The notes: generated by a model not told the origin, from the sequence alone. A DNA stretch of 64,000 nucleotides from Solitalea longa (GCF_002920915.1 NZ_PQVF01000001.1:1-64000), one strand, 5' to 3'; positions 16,800 through 26,707 are shown, numbered from the stretch's first letter. Numbers and translations: made by a program.

Positions 16800-18707
16800 A
16801 TGAAAATTAGAACAACTTTAAAAGCAGTGCTTCCTATCGTGGTAGTGCTGCTTTTGTCTTTTTCCCAAAGACAACAACCTCTTGCTAAAGCGCAGCAAAT
16901 TCCGCTAGAGGACTTTTTTAAAAATCCGGAAAAAACGAACTTTCAAATTTCTCCTGATGGGAATTACATTTCATACCTGGCGCCCTACCAAAATAGGCTT
17001 AATATTTTTGTACAAAAGATAGGGGTTGATAAAGCCGTACGGGTTACAAGTGACCTAAAACGCGATATCAGGAACTACTTTTGGAAAGCAAATAAGATAA
17101 TGTATTTGCAGGATGCAGGCGGAAATGAAAACTTTCAGCTTTTTGCTGTTAATGCCGATGGAACCAAACCCATGGAAATTACTCAAGCGGGTTACCGGAC
17201 TGAATTGATCGACGATCTTTCGTCTGATGATCAGCATGTGGTCATCCAAACGAATAAGCGAAACGCGGAAGTGTTCGACCCCTATAAAATTGATTTGGCC
17301 ACAGGAAAGGCAACAATGCTGTATGAGAACCCTGGCAATATCACCGGCTGGATGGTTGATCATGAGGGAAAATTGAGAGTAGCTTTGGTTACAGACGGTG
17401 TTAACTCTTCAATACTATACCGTAATAGCGAAACGGATAAATTTAAAACTTCGATTACCACCGATTTTAAAGAAACTGTAGCTCCACAGTTTTTTACATC
17501 CGATAATAAATATGTGTATGCTATTTCAAGCCTAAACCATGATAAAAATGAGCTGGTTATTTTTGATCTCGAACAAGGAAAAGAGCTAAAAACAGTTTAT
17601 GCAAATCCCGACTATGATGTTGAATTCGCCAGTTATTCCCGGAAAAGGAACAAGTTAGTGGCGGTGGGCTATACATCGTGGAAAAGTGAACTGGTAGCGA
17701 TGGATGATGAGGCCAAGAAAATTCTCGACGACCTAAAATCAAAAGTGGGAGAAAAGAATATCGGCGTTATGTCAATCAGTAAGAATGAGGATAAAATCAT
17801 TTTCTACGTTGGTGCCGATCGGTTTAATAAGTTTTATTTCTATGATGTTAAAAATGGGAAACTCGACTTGTTAGCGAACACTCGTCCATGGTTAAAAGAA
17901 GAACATTTGGCAGAAATGAAGCCAATAAAATATACTTCAAGAGATGGCTTAACCATTAATGGGTATCTCACCCTCCCTGTTGGGGTTGAGCCTAAAAATT
18001 TGCCAGTTATTATCAATCCACATGGTGGTCCATGGGCAAGGGATGAGTGGAGGCTGAATCCTGAAGTTCAGTTTTTAGCAAATCGCGGTTATGCTGTTTT
18101 GCAGATGAACTTCAGAGGTTCCACTGGATATGGTAAAGAGTTTTGGACCAAGTCGTTCAGGCAATGGGGACGGACCATGCAAAACGATGTAAGTGATGGC
18201 GTTGCCTGGTTGATCAAGGAGGGTATTGCCGATAAAAGCCGGGTCGCAATTTATGGTGGTAGCTATGGAGGTTATACTACGCTTGCGGGCATCACCCTTA
18301 CTCCTGATCTATACGCTTGCGCGGTTGATTATGTGGGCGTTGCCAATATGTTTACCTTCATGAAAACAATACCTCCTTATTGGGAGCCCTATCGTAAAAT
18401 GTTTTATGAGATGGTGGGCGATCCGAAGGCGGATAGTTTGATGCTGGCAGAGGTTTCGCCTGTTTTACATGCTGATAAAATTAAAGCACCATTGTTTATT
18501 GCACAAGGAGCTAATGATCCAAGAGTAAACAAAAACGAGTCGGACCAGATGGTGGAAGCCTTGCGTAAACGGGGTATTGAGGTTGAGTATATGGTAAAGG
18601 ACAATGAAGGGCATGGTTTTTCTAACCAAGAAAACAAAATGGACTTTTATAGAACAATGGAGAAATTTTTCGCGAAACATTTAAAGCCGGAAGTGGGTAA
18701 GAACTAA
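16800..18707 (+). CDS. Secreted S9 family prolyl-oligopeptidase-type peptidase
   Basis: 635 residues with a signal peptide. Residues of about 40-370 form a beta-propeller, with repeats such as ISPDGNYISYL. The C-terminal alpha/beta-hydrolase domain holds Ser488 in GGSYGGY, an Asp in the ANDPRV region and a His in EGHGF. S9C-type enzymes of this layout cut dipeptides or acylated peptides in the periplasm. A -7 box lies immediately upstream and a bidirectional hairpin follows, so it is monocistronic. Confidence 0.92.
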   Translation: MKIRTTLKAVLPIVVVLLLSFSQRQQPLAKAQQIPLEDFFKNPEKTNFQISPDGNYISYLAPYQNRLNIFVQKIGVDKAVRVTSDLKRDIRNYFWKANKIMYLQDAGGNENFQLFAVNADGTKPMEITQAGYRTELIDDLSSDDQHVVIQTNKRNAEVFDPYKIDLATGKATMLYENPGNITGWMVDHEGKLRVALVTDGVNSSILYRNSETDKFKTSITTDFKETVAPQFFTSDNKYVYAISSLNHDKNELVIFDLEQGKELKTVYANPDYDVEFASYSRKRNKLVAVGYTSWKSELVAMDDEAKKILDDLKSKVGEKNIGVMSISKNEDKIIFYVGADRFNKFYFYDVKNGKLDLLANTRPWLKEEHLAEMKPIKYTSRDGLTINGYLTLPVGVEPKNLPVIINPHGGPWARDEWRLNPEVQFLANRGYAVLQMNFRGSTGYGKEFWTKSFRQWGRTMQNDVSDGVAWLIKEGIADKSRVAIYGGSYGGYTTLAGITLTPDLYACAVDYVGVANMFTFMKTIPPYWEPYRKMFYEMVGDPKADSLMLAEVSPVLHADKIKAPLFIAQGANDPRVNKNESDQMVEALRKRGIEVEYMVKDNEGHGFSNQENKMDFYRTMEKFFAKHLKPEVGKN

Positions 18708-18717
18708 ATAAAAAAAA

Positions 18718-18735
18718 GAGGCTTAGACAAGCCTC
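18718..18735. terminator. Bidirectional terminator
   Basis: GAGGCTT-AGAC-AAGCCTC with A-run on the left and T-run on the right, between convergent peptidase genes. Confidence 0.88.
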
Positions 18736-18758
18736 TTTTTTATTTGTATACATTAGGA

Positions 18759-20534
18759 TCATTGTTTTGCTGCCCAGGCATCCATTTTCGATTCAAGAAC
18801 ATCCAATGGTAAACAACCCTCATTTAATACCTGGTTATGAAATTCGGCGATATTAAATTTATTGCCCAATTGATTCTCGTATTTGTTCCGCAATTCACGG
18901 ATCTTCAACTGACCTATTTTATAAGATAAAGCCTGACCGGGAATGGCCATATAACGTTCGATCTCAGATGTGGCTTCTGCTTCAGAGATCCGCATATTTT
19001 CCATCATGTATTGAATAGCTTTTTCCCTGCTCCAGCCCTGCGTATGAAGACCGGCATCAACCACCAGCCGAATGGCACGCAGCATGGCATCACTTAAATG
19101 CCCCAGGTATTGATACGGATCGGTAAATAGTCCGAGTTCTTTGCCCAGGCTTTCGGCATATAAGGCCCAGCCTTCACCATATGCTCCGTACCAGGCAAAG
19201 CGGCGGAAAGTTGGCAAAGTGGTGTTTTCGATCTGCAAAGAATTTTGATAATGATGCCCGGGGATGGCCTCGTGTAAAAACAAAGTTTCCATTCCAACCG
19301 TGTTGAATTTTGTGGCATCTAAAATAGGCACATAAAAAATCCCGGGACGTTTACCATCCGGCGAGCCTTGGTTATATTCAGGACTTGCTGACGCTGCTCT
19401 GAATGCCTCTGTCTGACGGATCTCGAACTTCATTTTTGGGGTATGGTTGAACAGCTTTTTCAGCTGCGGGTCCTCTTTTGCCTTTATTGCCCAAAAAGCA
19501 TCAATTATCTCTTTTGGAGTTTTAAAAGGCATAAACTGCTTATCGTTATTAGCAAAATGGAAAAAGGCTTTTAAGTCTCCGTTAAATTTCACTTCAGCTT
19601 TCACCTTTTCCATATCACTGCGTATTGCGGCCACTTGCTCCAATCCCAAATCATATACCTCTTGTGGCGTTTTTTGAGTGGTGGTCCAGTATCGGATCAA
19701 ATATTGGTAAAGATCTTTTCCCTGTGGAATTGCATCTATTCCTGAATTGGTACGTGCTTTTGGCAAGTATTCATTTTTAAAAAAGTCGCCAAGCTTTTGA
19801 TAAGTTGGATTTATCTGTTCAACAATAGCTTTTGTATAAGCCTCGGTCAGTCTTTTCTTGTCAGCTTCATTAAAATCGTTTGGAAACTTTGTTATTGGTC
19901 CGTAGAAAATACTTTTCGAAGCATCTATATTAGCAATAGCCGTCATTTGAGGGATAATTTTAACCACCAATGCTTTCGGTAAAATATAACCTTTGGCAAT
20001 ACCTGTACGCATATTCGCTACTGCTGTGTCTGCCCAAACAGTAAAGCCATTTATCCGGCTTAAGAAATTATCGTAATCTTTAACAGTGGCAAAAGGTTGG
20101 TTGCCGGAACCTGAACCAAGTTGAGGGAACGTTAAGGGTAAGCTCCAGAATTGGTTGATCGGTAAATATTCGGTATGATAGCTGAATCCTTCAAGCGACA
20201 TGCTCATTTCACGATGAAAGATATCGTAGCTTATCTTATCATTTTCATTGAGTTGTTCCCTGTCGAAGCCATTGCATTCATTGTTATACTTGTTGAAAAA
20301 GGCCTTTGCTTCGGCTATATAAGCCTGACTGCCATCATTGGGTAATAAGTCGTTATACCGGTTATCGCCATAAGTAGTTGCTTCTAGCGGAAACAGCTTC
20401 ATACGTTCGTCCCAGTAATTGTCGAGCATTTTATGAAATGCCTTATTGTCGCTTGGAGCCTCCCCCTTTTTTGATGGGCCACTGCAAGCAACTGCAATAA
20501 ATGTTAAGTAAATTAACAAGGTTGATTTCTTCAT
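18759..20534 (-). CDS. DUF885 family lipoprotein, putative metallopeptidase
   Basis: 591 residues with a lipoprotein signal (FIAVACSG). The family signature HEAIPGHH starts at His421, and EGWALYAE follows about 40 residues later. The two together look like a zinc-binding gluzincin-like site, as seen in DUF885 proteins related to M32-type folds. A C-terminal PGQALSYKIGQLKIRELR segment is also characteristic. It is probably a periplasmic peptidase; the substrate is unknown. It is convergent with the S9 peptidase and has its own upstream region. Confidence 0.88.
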   Translation of the reverse strand: MKKSTLLIYLTFIAVACSGPSKKGEAPSDNKAFHKMLDNYWDERMKLFPLEATTYGDNRYNDLLPNDGSQAYIAEAKAFFNKYNNECNGFDREQLNENDKISYDIFHREMSMSLEGFSYHTEYLPINQFWSLPLTFPQLGSGSGNQPFATVKDYDNFLSRINGFTVWADTAVANMRTGIAKGYILPKALVVKIIPQMTAIANIDASKSIFYGPITKFPNDFNEADKKRLTEAYTKAIVEQINPTYQKLGDFFKNEYLPKARTNSGIDAIPQGKDLYQYLIRYWTTTQKTPQEVYDLGLEQVAAIRSDMEKVKAEVKFNGDLKAFFHFANNDKQFMPFKTPKEIIDAFWAIKAKEDPQLKKLFNHTPKMKFEIRQTEAFRAASASPEYNQGSPDGKRPGIFYVPILDATKFNTVGMETLFLHEAIPGHHYQNSLQIENTTLPTFRRFAWYGAYGEGWALYAESLGKELGLFTDPYQYLGHLSDAMLRAIRLVVDAGLHTQGWSREKAIQYMMENMRISEAEATSEIERYMAIPGQALSYKIGQLKIRELRNKYENQLGNKFNIAEFHNQVLNEGCLPLDVLESKMDAWAAKQ

Positions 20535-20660
20535 ACTAAGATTGGTGTTTGTAAATATTTCTCTGATTATCGAATTTAAAAATATTATAATGAATAATTG
20601 AAGAGCGAATCAGCGTTTCTTTGAGCCATAAAGCAATTGTTTAAATCTAAAACGAATATA

Positions 20661-21194
20661 ATGACTGCAACAGCGCTTGAAATTTTGCAATATCCTATTG
20701 GACGCTTTGCAAAACCTACTATAATTTCTGTGGAAGAAATTGAAGGGGCGATTAAAGAAATTGAACTATTGCCTCAACAATTACAAGTGGCTTTAGATGG
20801 AATGTCTCCGGCGCAGTTGGATTCGGCCTACCGGCTCAACGGCTGGACCATTAGACAGGTTGTGCATCATATACCCGATAGTCATCTTAATGCTTATGTA
20901 CGCTTTAAGCTCGCTTTAACAGAAAACAATCCAACTATAAAGCCTTATGCCGAAGATAAATGGGCCGAGCTGCCCGACTCTACTCTTACTCCCATTGGAA
21001 CTTCTATTGAATTACTTGCTGCTTTGCATCAGCGATGGGTGGTTTTACTAAAGTCGATGAGTGAAGATGATTTTAACCGAACATTTTTTCATCCCGAAAG
21101 GAAAATTTCATTAAGTCTTGCAGAAGTTGTGCTATTGTATGCATGGCATGGGAAACATCATCTCGGCCATGTTTTACTGGTAAAAAATCGATAA
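20661..21194 (+). CDS. DinB-type metal-dependent transferase (YfiT/BstA-like)
   Basis: 177 residues from ATG 20661. An in-frame TTG at 20637 would add eight residues and is not needed. A four-helix DinB fold is indicated by the metal-binding His residues in QVVHHIPDSH and WHGKHHLGH, and by the RFAKP start motif of the YfiT group. YfiT-like enzymes transfer bacillithiol or other thiols to substrates. Bacillithiol is made by many Bacteroidota, so a thiol transferase role is plausible. Its stop is 25 bases before the papain-like protease. Confidence 0.85.
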   Translation: MTATALEILQYPIGRFAKPTIISVEEIEGAIKEIELLPQQLQVALDGMSPAQLDSAYRLNGWTIRQVVHHIPDSHLNAYVRFKLALTENNPTIKPYAEDKWAELPDSTLTPIGTSIELLAALHQRWVVLLKSMSEDDFNRTFFHPERKISLSLAEVVLLYAWHGKHHLGHVLLVKNR

Positions 21195-21219
21195 ATTAGA
21201 AAGAATCAATATTCAGATC

Positions 21220-22773
21220 ATGCCAATCAGAATGGTTAAAGATGAGGGTGGTTCCTCACAAGGCGGGCCTCCCGGCGGCGGCGGAGGTGGCTTTTCCGGC
21301 GGCGGTGGTGGCGGCGGAGGTTTCATTGCACTGCTGCTCGGTTTGTTGCTTCGAAACCCCAAGCTTTTACTAGTAGTAATTGTTATTGGAGGAGCCTTCT
21401 ATTTTTTTAAAGGCGGTTGTTCCGGTGGAGGCAATTTGGCTCAAATAGCGGCCAAAGTTTTAAGTACCGGTGCCAACTTCGATCAGAAACAGTATGATAA
21501 GGCCGAAGTGTTTGAACCTTTAGCCTACGACAAAAACAAAAATCCGCTTCCCGAGCGTGTTTCTTTGCAACAGTATTGCCCTAATCGCTTAAGTCAGGGC
21601 GAGCAAGGTTCATGCGTAGCCTGGTCAAGTGCATATGGTGCAAGAACCGTTTTGGAAGCCCGTAGAACTGGAGCTGACCCCAATCAAGTGGCTTTTAGTC
21701 CTGCGTTTTTATATAACCAGATTAAAATGGATGGTTGTCAGGGCTCTTACATTATCAGGGCCATGAAATCAATGAAGGAAACCGGGGCATTGCCTTTTAG
21801 TGAGTTTCCTTACACTGATCAGGATTGCAGTCGTATGCCTAATTCATCTCAGTTGGCAAATGCCGAAGAATATGCCATGCTGGGTTATAACCGGCTTACT
21901 GTGGGAGGTGATGATTATACTATCGATTTGAATGCCATGCGGCAGAATCTTGCTCAGGGTGCACCGGTAGTGATAGGTATGATGGTTGGCGGATCCTTTA
22001 TGCAGGAAATGATGGGTCAAAAAGTATGGCACCCTACCAATTCCGATTATTCAATGAGGGGTTTCGGTGGCCACGCTATGTGCATAGTGGGCTATGACGA
22101 TTACCTTGAGGGTGGCGCATTTCAAATTATGAATAGCTGGGGGCCGGAATGGGGTGAAAATGGCTTTGGATGGGTTAGATATAACGACTTTGTTCACTTT
22201 GCGAAAGAAGCGTATGGGGTTTACCCGATGGGCGAAAAAGGGCAGGTAAAACCCAATGAATTTAAAGTTAGCGTTGGTTTAGTAGAGAATTCTTCAAAAA
22301 ATTATATCAACCTAAATGCTAAAGGCAATAATATTTTTACCACGAGCTCTCCCGTAAAGAAAGGCACTAAGTTTAAAATAGAGGTAAATAACAGTCTTGA
22401 ATGTTATACCTACGTTTTTCAGGATTCTTTGGGTAAAAGCACGGTTTTATTTCCGTACACGTCCAAACATTCACCCTATTGCGGTATAACCGGGGCCCGT
22501 TTGTTTCCAAAAGACTACTCAATGCAAATTGATGAAGTTGGAGGAAAGGATTTGATGGCAGTAGTAGTCACTAAAAAACCACTCGATTTTCAATCATTTA
22601 ACCAGCAAATAAATAAGGCCCAGGGAAGTTCATATGCTGAAAAGGTAAGGATGGCATTAGGGACAATGAATATTGATGGTATTAATTTCTCTGCAGGGCA
22701 AAAGATCTCTTTTGAAGCCCCGGTAGAGAAGGCTGATGCCGCAGTGGCTGTAATAGTTGAGATCCTTAAATAA
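21220..22773 (+). CDS. Membrane-anchored papain-like (C1) cysteine protease with Gly-rich N-terminus
   Basis: 517 residues. It starts with a short charged segment, then a Gly-rich stretch (about residues 10-33), a TM helix (about 45-64), a C1 peptidase domain and a C-terminal beta domain (about 355-517) resembling DUF4384. Catalytic residues are visible: Cys132 in QGSCVAWS with the oxyanion Gln before it, His285 in GGHAMC and Asn305 in NSWGPEWG. There is no obvious propeptide. Whether the catalytic domain faces the periplasm is inferred from the single TM. Bacterial papain-like proteases of this layout have no settled role. A terminator follows. Confidence 0.87.
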   Translation: MPIRMVKDEGGSSQGGPPGGGGGGFSGGGGGGGGFIALLLGLLLRNPKLLLVVIVIGGAFYFFKGGCSGGGNLAQIAAKVLSTGANFDQKQYDKAEVFEPLAYDKNKNPLPERVSLQQYCPNRLSQGEQGSCVAWSSAYGARTVLEARRTGADPNQVAFSPAFLYNQIKMDGCQGSYIIRAMKSMKETGALPFSEFPYTDQDCSRMPNSSQLANAEEYAMLGYNRLTVGGDDYTIDLNAMRQNLAQGAPVVIGMMVGGSFMQEMMGQKVWHPTNSDYSMRGFGGHAMCIVGYDDYLEGGAFQIMNSWGPEWGENGFGWVRYNDFVHFAKEAYGVYPMGEKGQVKPNEFKVSVGLVENSSKNYINLNAKGNNIFTTSSPVKKGTKFKIEVNNSLECYTYVFQDSLGKSTVLFPYTSKHSPYCGITGARLFPKDYSMQIDEVGGKDLMAVVVTKKPLDFQSFNQQINKAQGSSYAEKVRMALGTMNIDGINFSAGQKISFEAPVEKADAAVAVIVEILK

Positions 22774-22776
22774 GAA

Positions 22777-22806
22777 AAAACTCCCGAGCGCTATTTCGGG
22801 AGTTTT
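22777..22806. terminator. Terminator between convergent genes
   Basis: AAAACTCCCGA (22777-22787) and TCGGGAGTTTT (22796-22806), 11-base arms, 8-base loop. Confidence 0.88.
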
Positions 22807-22840
22807 CTATATACAAGTTGTCCGCAAGAATTTATGCTTT

Positions 22841-23329
22841 TTATTTTGCCAGATAGGCTGAATACATCCAAACCAGTTTTTCCTGTTGCGAAATATAATC
22901 ACTCATTAATGAATTAGTGCCTTCGTCATCGGCATCCGCCGAAAGGTCAAGTATCACCCTCTCTTTTTCCAGTAAAACTTTAAAACCCTTAAGTACTTCT
23001 TCAACGGCTAAAAGTCCGTCTGAAACGTCTTTAATTTCTTTAATGGATGAATTTTTAACATAATCGCTGAACGAGTGCATTGGCGTTGCTCCTAAAGTTC
23101 TGACACGTTCAGCAATCTCATCAATCTTTAACAGTGAATCGGTGTAAATTTCTTCAAACTTAACATGTAGTTCAAAGAATTTTTGACCTTTTATGTTCCA
23201 ATGGAAACCGCGCGCGTTTTGGTAAAAAATCTGATAGTTGGCTAAAAGGCCATTTAATTTATCAGCCAGCTCTTTGGTTTTGCCGGCATCCAGACCAATT
23301 GCATTAGTGCTTTTTTCTTTTTTTGACAT
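22841..23329 (-). CDS. dps: Dps family ferritin-like DNA-protection protein
   Basis: 162 residues. The ferroxidase signature is spread over NARGFHWNIKG and FEEIYTDSLLKIDEIAERVR, including the His of FHW and the Asp/Glu of the second helix. TLGATPMHSF is also typical. Dps forms 12-mers that oxidise and store iron and shield DNA during oxidative stress or starvation. The gene is single and convergent with the protease gene. Confidence 0.93.
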   Translation of the reverse strand: MSKKEKSTNAIGLDAGKTKELADKLNGLLANYQIFYQNARGFHWNIKGQKFFELHVKFEEIYTDSLLKIDEIAERVRTLGATPMHSFSDYVKNSSIKEIKDVSDGLLAVEEVLKGFKVLLEKERVILDLSADADDEGTNSLMSDYISQQEKLVWMYSAYLAK

Positions 23330-23450
23330 ACTTCAAAAACTTTAAGTTAATAGCAGATTGTTTGGTAATTTATATAGGAGCTTATGTCCCTGAGAATGTA
23401 CCAATCTACGAAAAACTCTTAAATGGTTTTAATCAAATGAAAGAATTGTA

Positions 23451-23948
23451 ATGATAAGAACAGAGTTTAAATGGGCTTTAGTTATCAGTTTACTAAACTT
23501 TATATGGCTTTTGCTTGAATATGCCGTTGGTTTACACGATCGGTATTTATCTGTTCTGCCTTATGTTACTCTATTTTCAATTATTATTCCAGTCGTTTTT
23601 ATCCGTAAAGCACTTGTAGAAAAAAGAGAAAACGAGTACCTGAAAAACATATCTTTTTGGCAATCAATGCTAAGCGGATCCTTTATTACAGTTGTCTGTT
23701 CAGTTATTAGCGTGTTTAGTATGATGATTTATTTTAAACTGATCAATCCTCAGTTCACCGATTTTATGGTTGAATATGTGGCGAAGAAGGCTGCCGACAA
23801 CGGGGAAAATATTGCTCAGGCGAGCGAACGCGCCCGTATTTACTTTAGCATGAAAAGTTACATGCAGAAAGCTTTTGGTGGAACTATGCTTATCGGATTA
23901 TTGGTTACTCTATTTTGGTCGATCTTAATAAAAAGAAAAACTAATTGA
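23451..23948 (+). CDS. DUF4199 family membrane protein
   Basis: 165 residues with four hydrophobic helices (about 8-25, 32-50, 68-92, 138-158) and a polar loop between the third and fourth that carries the Ala/Lys-rich segment seen in DUF4199 proteins, a family common in Bacteroidota. No biochemical role is known. It is followed by the DUF192 gene in the same direction, 86 bases on. Confidence 0.75.
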   Translation: MIRTEFKWALVISLLNFIWLLLEYAVGLHDRYLSVLPYVTLFSIIIPVVFIRKALVEKRENEYLKNISFWQSMLSGSFITVVCSVISVFSMMIYFKLINPQFTDFMVEYVAKKAADNGENIAQASERARIYFSMKSYMQKAFGGTMLIGLLVTLFWSILIKRKTN

Positions 23949-24034
23949 TCAAAGATTAAATTCTAGCTGTTAACTATCTTTACGAGCCAATAACAAAGAA
24001 AAACAAGCGTTATATAGTTTTATTTTTCAAATCA

Positions 24035-24550
24035 ATGATTAAAAACACAGCATTTTATCTGCTTTTAGCAACAGCCGTTGGTATAACTTCTTGCGGTGGA
24101 GGTTCTGAAGCCAAGAAAGAAAACATTAAATCGAACGAGGAAATTACCGAAATTCCTGAGCCTAAGTTTTTAAGAGAGGGCGAACTTTCTTTTATAGCTA
24201 AGGACGGTAAGGAGCTCAAAAAAATTGATATTGAGATTGCCGATGATCAACAACAACAAGAGCAAGGGCTGATGTACCGTAAATCAATGGCCGATAGCCA
24301 GGGAATGCTATTTATCTTTCCTGATTCGGATCAGCGCAATTTTTGGATGCACAATACTTTTATTTCGTTGGATATCATTTATGCGAATGAGAAAAACGAG
24401 ATCGTTAAAATTTGTAAAAACGCCGAACCCCTGAATGAAAATCAGAATTTAAGTTCTGATAAAAATGCAAAGTATGTGATCGAGGTAAATGGTGGATTTA
24501 GTGATAAATACGGACTAGCTGAAGGCGATAAAATCAGCTTTAAACGATAA
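24035..24550 (+). CDS. DUF192 family lipoprotein
   Basis: 171 residues with a lipoprotein signal (GITSCGGG). The DUF192 domain is clear from QGLMYRKSMADSQGMLFIF, then FWMHNTFISLDIIY and YVIEVNGG near the end. The family is a small beta-rich fold, often secreted, with no established reaction. A TATCTTTA sequence at 23975-23982 might be the -7 box. A terminator follows directly. Confidence 0.88.
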   Translation: MIKNTAFYLLLATAVGITSCGGGSEAKKENIKSNEEITEIPEPKFLREGELSFIAKDGKELKKIDIEIADDQQQQEQGLMYRKSMADSQGMLFIFPDSDQRNFWMHNTFISLDIIYANEKNEIVKICKNAEPLNENQNLSSDKNAKYVIEVNGGFSDKYGLAEGDKISFKR

Positions 24551-24555
24551 AGTAA

Positions 24556-24590
24556 AACACCCGGTCTGCTGAAATTTTGGACCGGGTGTT
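24556..24590. terminator. Terminator between convergent genes
   Basis: AACACCCGGT (24556-24565) and ACCGGGTGTT (24581-24590), followed by a T-run that reaches the stop of the PPK2 gene. Confidence 0.9.
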
Positions 24591-24593
24591 TTT

Positions 24594-25487
24594 TTAGTCT
24601 TTTTCTTCTTCGAGCTCTCTCTTTGCTTTTTCCAGTAGCTCTTTTTCTTCCGCGGTTATTGAGGGGTATTTTAAATCGAGGGACTCAAGTGTTTCTAAAA
24701 GTATACGAGCTACAGCCAACTGGGCGAACCACTTTTTATCCGAAGGAATGATAAACCAAGGAGCGTTATTGTCTGCAGTTTCCTCCACCATTTCTTCAAA
24801 TGCATTTTGATAATCGTCCCAAAACCCTCTTTCTTTTAGGTCGCCATAGCTAAATTTCCAATGCTTTTCAGGGTCATCAATGCGTTCTAAAAAGCGCTTT
24901 TTCTGTTCTTTCTTCGAAACATTCAGAAAGAACTTTAAAATCACGTAGCCGTTTTGTGCCAAATGTTTTTCATGGTTTCGTATTGATTCGTATCGGTTTT
25001 TCCAGAAGTCCTTATTGATGTCTTTGGGAGAAGATACATCTGGCAACCGTTGATTAAAGATAATTTCGGGATGCACCTTGGTAACGATAACCTCTTCGTA
25101 GTACGACCGGTTAAAAATGCCGATCCTGCCTCGTTCAGGGAGATGCAGGGAAGTTCTCCATAAAAAGTCATGATCAAGTTCATTGGTATTAGGTGCTTTA
25201 AAGCTCACCACCTGGCAACCCGAAGGATTGATTCCTGACATTACATGTTTTATGGTGCTGTCTTTTCCGGCCGCATCGCGTGCCTGAAAGATCATTAGGA
25301 TAGCATGATTATCGGCAGCAAAAAGTTTTTCCTGTAGAGCAGTAATGCGTTGAATATGCTCCTGCATGATTTCCCGGGCCTCTTCCTTTTCTACATAATC
25401 AATTGAAAAACCGGGATCGAATTTGCTGAGTTTAAAGTTTTTGCCTGATCGAACGGTAACCCGCTCGTCTTTAAGAAGTTTAATCAT
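24594..25487 (-). CDS. PPK2 family polyphosphate:nucleotide phosphotransferase
   Basis: 297 residues. The PPK2 Walker A-like motif is QARDAAGKDST (about residues 69-79), followed by SGINPSGCQVVSFKAPN and the Walker B-like IGIFNRSYYEEV. This is the family that moves phosphate between polyphosphate and nucleotides, and its length fits the single-domain type that phosphorylates AMP or ADP. The acidic lid region and a Glu/Lys-rich tail complete it. Cytosolic. It stands alone on the minus strand. Confidence 0.9.
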   Translation of the reverse strand: MIKLLKDERVTVRSGKNFKLSKFDPGFSIDYVEKEEAREIMQEHIQRITALQEKLFAADNHAILMIFQARDAAGKDSTIKHVMSGINPSGCQVVSFKAPNTNELDHDFLWRTSLHLPERGRIGIFNRSYYEEVIVTKVHPEIIFNQRLPDVSSPKDINKDFWKNRYESIRNHEKHLAQNGYVILKFFLNVSKKEQKKRFLERIDDPEKHWKFSYGDLKERGFWDDYQNAFEEMVEETADNNAPWFIIPSDKKWFAQLAVARILLETLESLDLKYPSITAEEKELLEKAKRELEEEKD

Positions 25488-25595
25488 AAAGGTTGTGTTT
25501 TCATTAATTTAACATTTAATTTTTGCAGTGCAGTGAGATGTAAAAAATATTTCATAAATTAATGGTTAACGTTTTAAAACCTATAGTTTATTCGG

Positions 25596-26165
25596 ATGCC
25601 CACTAAAGTCGAGTTAGAAAAACGCTATTCGTCTTATTCGAACGAAGAACTTCTTGATCTGTTGAACGATCAGGAGGCATATACCGAATTGGCGATAGAC
25701 GTTGCATCAAACGAGCTTAAAGGCAGGAATCTCGGAGAGGAAGAAATAAAAGAATACATTGCTCAAAAGTATAAGCAGGCCGAGTTGTTTATCGAAAAGA
25801 ACATTCACCAGGAATTGCCGCTGGTGCTAAAAAGCATATTCTACTTTTGCTGGCTCCCCCTAATCACCTTACCTTTTAAAATGTACTTTAAGGAAGATAA
25901 ATCGATCCTTAAGCTTAAGCAAACAAATTTTTACGCTACAATTGGTTTTATCTTTTTTACTGTTGCGGCACTATGCTTTTTGTTTTTAAAAACGAATCTT
26001 TTATCAGCTATATCGATTTGGATCATGGGAATGATTATAGCCCTTATAACCGATAAGCGTTTTAACCGGGATCCTATAATAAGGAGGTTTGATCAAATAA
26101 TCAGAAAATATCAGAGTTCTTCACCATTATTTACCGATAACGACGAACCCTCTCAGTTGCCATAG
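25596..26165 (+). CDS. Membrane protein of unknown function
   Basis: 189 residues. A charged helical N-terminus (about 1-70, with an SNEELLDLLN segment of a kind seen in small regulatory modules) precedes two or three TM helices (about 78-95, 110-128, 133-148) and a polar tail. No family is named. Its end overlaps the convergent phosphoesterase gene by 13 bases. Confidence 0.65.
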   Translation: MPTKVELEKRYSSYSNEELLDLLNDQEAYTELAIDVASNELKGRNLGEEEIKEYIAQKYKQAELFIEKNIHQELPLVLKSIFYFCWLPLITLPFKMYFKEDKSILKLKQTNFYATIGFIFFTVAALCFLFLKTNLLSAISIWIMGMIIALITDKRFNRDPIIRRFDQIIRKYQSSSPLFTDNDEPSQLP

Positions 26166-26698
26166 GGCTTTACTACTTTTCTTTCTTCTCCATTTTCAAT
26201 TTTAAAACTTTCTATACGATTGCTTACCGTATCATAAACAACAAAGGTAGCGTCGCAGGCTGCAAGTTTTCGGGGGGCAAAACCCATAATTGTACCCGGA
26301 TTAATGATCAGGTAATCTTCGTGCTGAGTGATATTATATTCATGATCGTGGCCGTAACATATTACATCAAATTCTCCGGCTCTTGCTACTTCCAAGGCAA
26401 TTTCGGGGTAATGATTAACATAAAATCGTTTTCCGCCTAGTTCAATATTCATTACTTCGCCATATAAGTTTACATGTGGGTGTTGAAGAGTTTTGCCCAG
26501 TAGGTTAAAGCGATCCCCGTCATTATTGCCAAAAACCATATGGATGGGGTTTGAATAATTTTTGGCCAGCATAACCAGCATAAATGGGGCACAAATATCT
26601 CCGCAAAAGATAAGCGCATCCGTGTGTTGAACATGATCTAATGCTGCATTCAGGTTCCATACATTGTCATGCGAATCTGATAAAATAGCAATTTTCAT
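26153..26698 (-). CDS. YfcE-type metallophosphoesterase
   Basis: 181 residues. The calcineurin-like metal motifs are DSHDN (about 8-12), CGD (about 37-39), GNND, and GHDHEY, with the final NPGT. YfcE/MJ0936-like enzymes are Mn2+-dependent phosphodiesterases with broad activity in vitro. It is the last gene of a three-gene leftward operon (LOG, VOC, phosphoesterase) with gaps of 9-11 bases. Confidence 0.9.
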   Translation of the reverse strand: MKIAILSDSHDNVWNLNAALDHVQHTDALIFCGDICAPFMLVMLAKNYSNPIHMVFGNNDGDRFNLLGKTLQHPHVNLYGEVMNIELGGKRFYVNHYPEIALEVARAGEFDVICYGHDHEYNITQHEDYLIINPGTIMGFAPRKLAACDATFVVYDTVSNRIESFKIENGEERKVVKPYGN

Positions 26699-26707
26699 AG
26701 TGTTGAT

